In this document: positions 6,651 through 11,640 of the stretch, one piece after another
Layout of the letters: each line of letters starts with the position of its first letter
Numbering within the stretch: the first letter of the stretch is position 1
DNA from: Clostridiales bacterium UBA735
GTDB taxonomy: Bacteria > Bacillota > Clostridia > Oscillospirales > Oscillospiraceae
DNA length: 12,549 bases
Reading direction: 5' to 3'
Assembly: GCA_002298695.1 (NCBI GenBank)
Contig: DBLB01000165.1
Location: 1 to 12,549, forward strand
The notes under the pieces: model-generated
What the model was told of the DNA's origin: nothing
Databases searched by the model: none
What the model saw: the letters and a program-made list of their open reading frames with translations, nothing else
Program-made: the position numbers and the translations under genes

Positions 6651-7118
6651 ATGACGCTCTATTTGCAGGAGGAGCTGTTCTCCTTCGACCATTTTGACAT
6701 CTGGGACGAGCAGGACAACGTCTGCTTTCAGGTCGACCGTGAGTTCCTGACGTGGGGCAAAACGCTCCGCGTCCGGGACGCGCAGGGCCGCCTCTGCGCC
6801 ACGGCACATCACGTCCCGTTCTCCATTCCCTGCTCCTTCGAGCTGGAGACGGCGGGCGGCACGCTCGGATTGCAGCGCAATTTTACCCTCTTTTCCCGCA
6901 GCTATTCCATCGATTCGCTCGGCTGGGAAGTTGAGGGCGATTTTCTCGGCATGGATTACACCATCACGAAGGACGGCCGGGAGATCGCGCACATTGAAAA
7001 GGCGTGGCCCGCGTTTCACGACCGCTACCGGCTGGACATCGCAGACCCGGCGGACGCGATGGCCGCGCTCTGCACCGTCCTCACCATCGATTGCTGCGAT
7101 GAGCACAGCCGGAACTGA
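6651..7118 (+). CDS. LOR/YxjI-family (LURP-one-related) protein
   Basis: Protein of 155 residues, typical of single-domain YxjI/LOR proteins. Family-like features are the opening with a YLQEELFSF stretch, the aromatic beta-strand pattern, DAQGRLCATAHHVP (compare V-x-D-x-x-G in the family), and the closing segment with ITKDGREIAHIEKAWPAFHD, matching the family's V-x-K-x-W motif near the end of the barrel. The LOR fold resembles tubby and phospholipid-scramblase barrels; the biochemical role in bacteria is not established. The ATG lies 4 bases after the hflC stop with a weak GGGAGTAAGG ribosome site overlapping that stop, so translation is probably coupled. The operon position suggests a membrane-related job alongside HflKC, which is inference. 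Confidence 0.78.
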   Translation: MTLYLQEELFSFDHFDIWDEQDNVCFQVDREFLTWGKTLRVRDAQGRLCATAHHVPFSIPCSFELETAGGTLGLQRNFTLFSRSYSIDSLGWEVEGDFLGMDYTITKDGREIAHIEKAWPAFHDRYRLDIADPADAMAALCTVLTIDCCDEHSRN

Positions 7119-7438
7119 ATCAGCAGAAATCTTTTTCAGCACCCCTGTCCGCCCTGCTATTTGCGCCCCATTCTTTTCGCCTCTTTTCGGAGAAAGAAAA
7201 GAATCGCCGCGGCGTCAGAAGAAGCCTGCGGCATTGCACTTCCGCCGGGGCGGCAAAAGCTCCATATCCGCAGCCTCCTTCTTCCTTTCCGAAAGCCGAC
7301 CGCTGCGCTGGGGCTCCCTTCGGTTGATACAGGAAAAGGAAAGAAACGACCAGAGAACCTTTCGGTCGGTTCTCTGGTCGCTCCCGTTCGGCCAGGGCCT
7401 TGCCATAGACCCGCGGCGTATGAAATTCGAAAAATATA
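7119..7438. other. Non-coding, palindrome-rich stretch after the hflKC-LOR operon
   Basis: No supportable gene. The region contains several inverted repeats: ATTCTTTTC / GAAAAGAAT around 7170-7205, approximate TTCTTCCTTTCC / GGAAAAGGAAAGAA arms around 7278-7346, and the strong hairpin described at 7347-7380. None has a proper T run, so no classical terminator for the operon is evident. The composition resembles the dispersed intergenic repeats of gut clostridia, but copy number cannot be judged here. Confidence 0.5.
7347..7380. repeat. 13-base perfect inverted repeat (strong hairpin)
   Basis: Arms CGACCAGAGAACC (7347-7359) and GGTTCTCTGGTCG (7368-7380) enclose an 8-base loop. The stem is GC-rich and perfect. 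There is no T tract after it on either strand. It may be a degenerate terminator, a processing site or part of a dispersed palindromic repeat. Confidence 0.6.
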
Positions 7439-7515
7439 GGGTGTATCTGAAAATTGTCTTGCTCAGCGCGAAAATTCCTCGCTGCCGGTTACATCGCCAG
7501 TTTTCAGATACACCC
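7439..7515. mobile_element. 77-bp MITE-like element with 15-bp terminal inverted repeats
   Basis: Perfect 15-base terminal inverted repeats GGGTGTATCTGAAAA (7439-7453) and TTTTCAGATACACCC (7501-7515) surround 47 bases with no coding potential. The element is flanked on both sides by TA (7437-7438 and 7516-7517), the expected target duplication of several transposase families including part of the IS5 group. It encodes nothing and would need a transposase acting in trans. Assignment to a particular IS family is tentative. It sits just behind the hairpin of the tRNA-Leu terminator. Confidence 0.72.
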
Positions 7516-7518
7516 TAA

Positions 7519-7544
7519 GGAACTCGGATTAAATCAGAGGTTCC
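7519..7544 (-). terminator. Probable terminator hairpin of tRNA-Leu, tail displaced by the MITE
   Basis: On the minus strand GGAACCTC and GAGTTCC pair (one bulged C) just 7 bases after the tRNA 3' end. The following bases are CCTTA and then the MITE. Removing the MITE with one TA copy would restore TTATATTTTT directly behind the stem, a normal U-rich tail. Confidence 0.5.
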
Positions 7545-7551
7545 CTAGATT

Positions 7552-7638
7552 TGGTGCTGATGGCGGGACTCGAACCCGCAAGAACTTTCGCCCGACAGAT
7601 TTTAAGTCTGTTGTGTATACCGATTCCACCACATCAGC
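7552..7638 (-). tRNA. tRNA-Leu (anticodon UAA)
   Basis: Complete class II tRNA of 87 nt with encoded CCA. The acceptor arm is GCTGATG / CATCAGC with discriminator A. The anticodon stem-loop ACAGA-CTTAAAA-TCTGT gives anticodon UAA (reads UUA). The long variable arm and the GGGTTCGAGTCCC T-arm fit leucine. A promoter lies immediately upstream at 7649-7677. Confidence 0.96.
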
Positions 7639-7648
7639 ATATAGTTGC

Positions 7649-7677
7649 ATAGTATCATTCCTTCTCCGCCGCGTCAA
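7649..7677 (-). promoter_or_regulatory. Promoter of tRNA-Leu
   Basis: On the minus strand TTGACG (7672-7677), 17 bases, then TACTAT (7649-7654). The predicted start is within about 5 bases of the mature tRNA 5' end, as usual for a short tRNA leader. Confidence 0.75.
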
Positions 7678-7709
7678 GGAAAACTTTTTTGGGATCACAT
7701 ATTTTTTGC

Positions 7710-7738
7710 TTGACAAATCGCATCTTATCCTCTATAAT
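7710..7738 (+). promoter_or_regulatory. Consensus promoter of tRNA-Val
   Basis: Perfect TTGACA (7710-7715) and perfect TATAAT (7733-7738) separated by 17 bases, a full sigma-A consensus as expected of a highly expressed stable RNA. The tRNA begins 13 bases after the -10. Confidence 0.9.
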
Positions 7739-7751
7739 AACTCTCGCAAAC

Positions 7752-7828
7752 GGACAGTTAGCTCAGCTGGTATGAGCACATGCTTGACGTGCATGGGGTC
7801 ACAGGTTCGAGTCCTGTACTGTCCACCA
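7752..7828 (+). tRNA. tRNA-Val (anticodon GAC)
   Basis: Complete tRNA of 77 nt with encoded CCA. Acceptor arm GGACAGT / ACTGTCC, D-arm GCTC...GAGC, anticodon stem-loop CATGC-TTGACGT-GCATG with anticodon GAC (reads GUC/GUU), and T-arm ACAGG-TTCGAGT-CCTGT. The integrase gene ends about 150 bases downstream, so the 3' half of this tRNA is the likely attachment site of the mobile element. Confidence 0.96.
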
Positions 7829-7829
7829 T

Positions 7830-7865
7830 AAAAAGTTCTGAAATCGCTTGATTTCAGAACTTTTT
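7830..7865 (+). terminator. Rho-independent terminator after tRNA-Val
   Basis: Perfect 16-base arms AAAAAGTTCTGAAATC (7830-7845) and GATTTCAGAACTTTTT (7850-7865) with a GCTT loop, followed by CTTTT. It lies two bases after the tRNA CCA. If the element integrated in the tRNA end, this terminator could belong to the host or have been brought in by the element. Confidence 0.88.
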
Positions 7866-7927
7866 CTTTTGCTTTTGATGTTAAATAATTTGATGTTTTC
7901 AAGCGTCCTGTAAGGCTAAATCATTTG

Positions 7928-7945
7928 TACGACAAAAATACGACA
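7928..7945. repeat. Short direct repeat between tRNA-Val and integrase (candidate integrase arm sites)
   Basis: TACGACA occurs at 7928-7934 and 7939-7945, exactly 11 bases apart (about one helical turn), inside TACGACAAAAATACGACAG. The placement between the presumed attachment site and the 3' end of the integrase gene suits arm-type integrase binding sites. This is inference from position and spacing. Confidence 0.35.
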
Positions 7946-7951
7946 GTTTTG

Positions 7952-7994
7952 AAAAAATGGAGGGAGAAAGAGCATTTAAGCTCTCTCTCCCTCC
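7952..7994 (-). terminator. Terminator of the integrase operon, overlapping its stop codon
   Basis: 15-base arms (7959-7973 and 7980-7994) with one mismatch surround the loop ATTTAA. On the minus strand the stem is followed by ATTTTTT (7952-7958). The integrase TAA (7976-7978) lies in the loop, so the last five sense codons form the stem. Confidence 0.75.
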
Positions 7995-9136
7995 GCTGTC
8001 TGTACGGCTTCCAATGCCAGCCTTAATGTGTCTGTCGTTGTGTGGTTATAGACCCGTTCCAGCATTCTGGTATCGCAATGTCCGAGCAGGTCTGCGATCA
8101 AATGCTGCGGAACGCCCTGCGCCGACCAGAGCGTCGCTCTGGTATGCCGCAGTTCATGTGGTGTCAGAAGCGGAATCTTCGGATGTGCCTTCACCAGTGC
8201 CCGCATAAAAGGCTTGTATTCGCGCTCATACCAATTTCGAGGAATATATGCTTTTCCCTCGGGGCTGTGAAAGATATATTCTGCCTCGACAGTTCTTTCA
8301 TTTTCGCCGGAAGAAATCGTGATGGTTTTCGGTTCGACTTTCAGCCTTGCAAGCAGACGCGGCTCTAAGATCGGAATTTCCCGATGGCGATAGCCATTTT
8401 TCAGTCCGTCGGCAATCAAAGTTTTCCCGCTTTCCTTTGAATTGACAGATACTAAGCCCTGATTGATGTGCAGAATCCCGTGTTCGGCATCAAAATCTTC
8501 AAAACGTAAACCCAGCAGTTCACTTCTGGAACAGCCTGTTTCCATCAGCAGCATGATTGCAAGCCCTTTCGGATGGTTGACAGCAAATTCGTATGTGGTA
8601 TTATATTCCTGCTGGGAAAACGCATGCTTTTCAATCACACGATGGTATTTGGGCAAACGAATGATGGATGCGCTTGCAGCATTTTCCTTGCAGTAGCCCT
8701 CTTCTTTGGCATGCTGCAAAATGAAACTCAGTATATTGAAGTCCTTTTTTACGGTTTCTGGTGCATACTTTTTGCCGATTTTATTGATGTACTCCTGTAT
8801 CTCAGCGGGCTGAATCGTCTGAATTTCGCGCTTCCCAAAGTAGGGGATCAGATGCCGTGTAGCAGGCGCAAGGCAGGTATCCGTGTATGTGTTGGGCTTG
8901 ACATAGGGCTTTTTGTAGAGTTCCAAACAACGAATCGCCCACTTTTCAAAGGTGATCGTTTTGGCTTTCTCAGGCTCTCCTAAGAAAAGTTTGATTTTAT
9001 AGATTTCTGTGTACTCTTCTGCCTTGCGTTTTGCGTCACGCTTGGATTTTGTGCTGTAAAAGGATTTGCGGATCAAGTTGCCGTCTATGTCCTTTCCCAG
9101 CGTAATTTTGTGTTCATAACGTTTCTTCGTGGGCAT
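7976..9136 (-). CDS. Tyrosine-type integrase of the mobile element
   Basis: Site-specific recombinase of 386 residues, standard for the phage/ICE integrase family. The basic N-terminus (about 1-50) fits an arm-binding domain, followed by a SAM-like core-binding domain (about 60-165) and the catalytic domain. The catalytic set is visible: R204 in TGCSRSELLGLRF, K246 in DGLKNGYRHREIPI, H327 and R330 in HELRHTRAT, H353 in LLGHCD, and nucleophile Y363 in RVYNHTT. The enzyme looks intact. I prefer ATG 9134-9136, because AAGGAGGT is 8 bases upstream; a GTG two codons earlier (9142) is too close to that site. The gene reads toward tRNA-Val, its probable attachment gene, and ends in its own terminator. 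It is less GC-rich than the chromosomal genes to the left, in keeping with acquired DNA. Confidence 0.93.
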   Translation of the reverse strand: MPTKKRYEHKITLGKDIDGNLIRKSFYSTKSKRDAKRKAEEYTEIYKIKLFLGEPEKAKTITFEKWAIRCLELYKKPYVKPNTYTDTCLAPATRHLIPYFGKREIQTIQPAEIQEYINKIGKKYAPETVKKDFNILSFILQHAKEEGYCKENAASASIIRLPKYHRVIEKHAFSQQEYNTTYEFAVNHPKGLAIMLLMETGCSRSELLGLRFEDFDAEHGILHINQGLVSVNSKESGKTLIADGLKNGYRHREIPILEPRLLARLKVEPKTITISSGENERTVEAEYIFHSPEGKAYIPRNWYEREYKPFMRALVKAHPKIPLLTPHELRHTRATLWSAQGVPQHLIADLLGHCDTRMLERVYNHTTTDTLRLALEAVQTAEGERA

Positions 9137-9164
9137 GCTCACCCACCTCCTTCTCGATAGAGTT

Positions 9165-9184
9165 GGAGGCGGTAAGCCGCCTCC
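9165..9184 (-). promoter_or_regulatory. Hairpin and possible anti-Shine-Dalgarno upstream of the integrase
   Basis: Perfect 8-base arms GGAGGCGG (9177-9184 on the minus strand) and CCGCCTCC (9165-9172) with a 4-base loop. The second arm can also pair with the integrase ribosome site GGAGGTGG (9143-9150, one G-U pair). The two pairings exclude each other. There is no T run, so it is not a terminator. It starts 3 bases after the stop of the preceding gene. Confidence 0.4.
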
Positions 9185-9187
9185 GTA

Positions 9188-9499
9188 TTAGATACCAGTC
9201 CGAATCACCGCATGGGTATACCAGAGGTAAAATGTCTCTGTCGGAATCTTGAATGCGCTCTTGTCATCGACTTCGTAGCCGAGACCGAACGGGCATCTTC
9301 CCTGCTTGATACAGGCGCGAAGCCCCTCGGGCTTCATGTTTAAAAACTTTGCGACTACGGATAAGGGAATATAGCACGGGTATTCTCTCAAGATTTCACG
9401 TAGTTCAAGCCTGTGCTTTACCATATCAATCGTAATCAAGTTATCATATTCAAGTGATGCAGGAAGCCTTTTGATAACCGCTTCTCCCAATTTGCTCAC
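9188..9499 (-). CDS. Small excisionase-like / DNA-binding protein of the element
   Basis: Protein of 103 residues. The central part (about 40-75), PCYIPLSVVAKFLNMKPEGL followed by RACIKQGRCPFG, reads like the helix-turn-helix of small element proteins that select an N-terminal x-VAxFLxM helix and a recognition helix, and the closing AFKIPTETFYLWYT is a recurring tail in clostridial integrative elements. Excisionases of this kind help the integrase remove the element. The start is GTG at 9497-9499, overlapping the helicase TGA (GTGA), with a weak AAAGG site, so it depends on coupled translation. Its place directly upstream of the integrase supports the call. A plain transcriptional regulator is the main alternative. 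Confidence 0.65.
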   Translation of the reverse strand: MSKLGEAVIKRLPASLEYDNLITIDMVKHRLELREILREYPCYIPLSVVAKFLNMKPEGLRACIKQGRCPFGLGYEVDDKSAFKIPTETFYLWYTHAVIRTGI

Positions 9500-11301
9500 C
9501 CCTTTAACTGGATACCGTAGTAGACATTTTCAGTCCTATTGTTCAAGAACTTTTTCTTTGATGTAGAGGGGTATCCCATGCGTTCCAAACAGCGGCTAAG
9601 AACCCGAGCAAAAGTCTGCGTATTAGAAAAACTTACAGTGCCATTTGGGGTGACAAAAGCAGTGTAGGCTTCGTACAGCTTATTTACGGGGATAAACACA
9701 GCACCATCTGCGTGCATGCACTGTTCACTGAGGAATGCACAGACGGCCTCATCTGCACTGATAGCGCCAGCGTCCAGCCCGAGCGCATCTTGAAACATAA
9801 TCTCGGGAGTATAGTAATCATCGCCAGTAAACTGATAGTTCCGGTAAATAACGTGAGTATATGCAGCCATAGCAGAATACAAAATTCCGGGCAGCTCTTG
9901 TTCAAGCAAGGCCTCCAAATTCGGGATTTGATTCTCTTTCCGCACGGAATGACTGAACGGCAAAATCAGAATGCGCTCAAACAAGGCGCTGTCTTTACCC
10001 ATCAGCCGGAGCTTGTGATTACTAGAGAACAGGAGCTTGGTCGGGAAACGCTGCTGGGATACAGGCATATATTTACTTTCGACAGAAATCAAATCACGAC
10101 CAGTAATACTCTTGATTACACCAACAGATTCAGGGTTAAGAGCTGTGTCGCTCAAATCCATACAGAGGTTAATTCTAGCGTGTTTAAGTGCAGAAAGGCT
10201 GAATCTGTCTCCTAATTTCCCGGCAGATACCGCGCTTACAAAGCATGGATCGAAAAATTTACAAATAAGATTCCCAAAGACGCTCTTCCCCGAGTTGGAA
10301 GGCCCAACCAGAAGGACAAACCTTTTGGCGGAGTAATCCTGACTTAACAGGAAGCCCATGGCTTCTAGAATCCTCTGCTTTAAAGTGGCATCCCCACATG
10401 CTGTGTCATATAAAAACTTATCAAAAATGGGAGTCGGCTGCGCATCACACCACGGAATCCGAATAATAGAGTCGAAAAAATACTTAGGCGGCACAACACG
10501 GGGATTTATAATATGACGTTCTAAATAGAAGCGCTCAGGATATAAGTACAACACTCCATTTGCTACATTCAGCACATAGGGGGGCGGTGTGAGTTTGGCA
10601 TTGTCAATTTCGAGCGCCGGGTCAGCAAGCAGGCATTCAATAATGTCGTCAAACTGGCTTGAACTCCCCCGAATTTCCAACTCATCCCGCATCACTGCGA
10701 CCAATTCTTTTTTCAGTGTAGGTCTGTCCATGGAGCGATACATCCCGTTGCCCCACTTATATACGGTATTTCCGACGACGCGGATATGCACCCGTTCCTG
10801 AAAAATTTTTGCCAATTCCATAGCCGTGGGCGCAGAACATCTTCTACCATTGTAGATTTTCGGCGGCTGTGTCGGCACAATAGAGGACTGCACAGCAATG
10901 GCTGTGGTCTGCGTATCAGTTGGAGCGGGCTGCGATGTATAGATGGCTGTAGGTTCTTTAAATGGCTCGCAAAGACCGGCCAGCTCCGCCGCACAGAGCA
11001 TCGCGCTCTGCTCCCGGATAAATGTCTGCGTCTCTTCCGTCAAAGCCGCCTCATCACCGCGATTGGCGCTGTCCCGCTTTACCATGTCATAGAAGAAATC
11101 AAATTCCTCCGCACTTACGGTCCTGCCGTGGCCAGTCGCACACAACAGTTCCGAAAGGGTCAGCGGCCGGTTTGTCTGTGCGGTCGTCTCCGCCGCATGC
11201 CCTGCGCGATGCGCTCCTGCCCACAGGAACAGCAGCACAGCCGCAGCCAGCAGCACAAGCACGCCAAGCGCGTATAGTATCCTTTTTCTGGTCGACGTCA
11301 T
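9496..11301 (-). CDS. P4/D5-type phage-plasmid helicase fused to a foreign membrane-anchored N-terminus
   Basis: Continuous frame of 601 residues made of two unlike parts. Residues 1-30 are a basic start plus a membrane helix (about 9-28), and residues 45-114 resemble the first part of an envelope protein of the SurA/peptidyl-prolyl-isomerase-like type (tentative). From about 115 the protein changes to a threonine/proline linker and then a superfamily 3 helicase of the P4/D5 primase type: NTVYKWGNGMYR near 178-189, Walker A GPSNSGKS at 333-340, Walker B around 377-383 (NLCMDLSD), and the sensor segment TKLLFSSNHKLRL at 421-433. Such helicases start replication of satellites and plasmids in the cytoplasm, so a membrane anchor is out of place. 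GGAGG lies 10 bases before ATG 11301. No internal start with a good ribosome site was seen near the joint (about nucleotide 10960). The stop overlaps the next gene. Confidence 0.8.
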   Translation of the reverse strand: MTSTRKRILYALGVLVLLAAAVLLFLWAGAHRAGHAAETTAQTNRPLTLSELLCATGHGRTVSAEEFDFFYDMVKRDSANRGDEAALTEETQTFIREQSAMLCAAELAGLCEPFKEPTAIYTSQPAPTDTQTTAIAVQSSIVPTQPPKIYNGRRCSAPTAMELAKIFQERVHIRVVGNTVYKWGNGMYRSMDRPTLKKELVAVMRDELEIRGSSSQFDDIIECLLADPALEIDNAKLTPPPYVLNVANGVLYLYPERFYLERHIINPRVVPPKYFFDSIIRIPWCDAQPTPIFDKFLYDTACGDATLKQRILEAMGFLLSQDYSAKRFVLLVGPSNSGKSVFGNLICKFFDPCFVSAVSAGKLGDRFSLSALKHARINLCMDLSDTALNPESVGVIKSITGRDLISVESKYMPVSQQRFPTKLLFSSNHKLRLMGKDSALFERILILPFSHSVRKENQIPNLEALLEQELPGILYSAMAAYTHVIYRNYQFTGDDYYTPEIMFQDALGLDAGAISADEAVCAFLSEQCMHADGAVFIPVNKLYEAYTAFVTPNGTVSFSNTQTFARVLSRCLERMGYPSTSKKKFLNNRTENVYYGIQLKG

Positions 11302-11352
11302 GGCTTACATACCTCCCGCATTCTTCTCCGTCGTCCGTTTGTACGGAAGCAG

Positions 11353-11640
11353 TTACTCGTCCAGATCGAACCAGCGGATCTCATTGGCCGCCAGCGACAG
11401 CGGGAAGTGTCTGCCGTCTGTGGTGTAGACCTCGGTCGACTGCGGTTTGTAGGTGTTGTTCACCACGCAGTATTTTCCGTTCTGCGGATAGGCGTGTACC
11501 TCGACACAGAAATTCTCCGAGAACCATGTGCCCAGCATCGCTTCGGCGTGGCTGCTCCACAGAATTGCGCGGTGCAGGAGCCGCGCGTTTTCAAAACTGT
11601 ACGGCAGCCCCGACAGATAGACCGCACGACCTTTTCCGTA
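11353..11640 (-). pseudogene. 3' fragment of GH112 1,3-beta-galactosyl-N-acetylhexosamine phosphorylase
   Basis: About 95 C-terminal residues of a protein that is normally around 720 residues long. GRAVYLSGLPYSFENARLLH, the following AILWSSHAEA, then VEVHAYPQNGKYCVVNNTY and the closing LAANEIRWFDLDE strongly match the C-terminal domain of lacto-N-biose / galacto-N-biose phosphorylase. The full enzyme cleaves beta-1,3-galactosyl-HexNAc with phosphate during use of mucin or milk glycans. Here the catalytic part is absent: upstream of about 11640 the frame runs into antisense of the repeat protein, so the apparent longer frame to 11769 is not real. It ends 51 bases before the fused helicase gene, which may have been the next gene of its operon before rearrangement. 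Confidence 0.8.

Noticed and set aside
5678..6652. 324-codon minus-strand open frame opposite hflC
   Set aside because: Antisense shadow of hflC; low-complexity D, G, L, R composition and no start signal.
7347..7380. Terminator of the hflKC-LOR operon
   Set aside because: The stem is strong but no T run follows on the plus strand, and it lies more than 220 bases past the last stop.
6931..7518. 195-codon plus-strand frame starting in the LOR gene and crossing the intergenic region into the MITE
   Set aside because: Out of frame with the LOR gene, no ribosome site, and composition typical of translated palindromic non-coding DNA.
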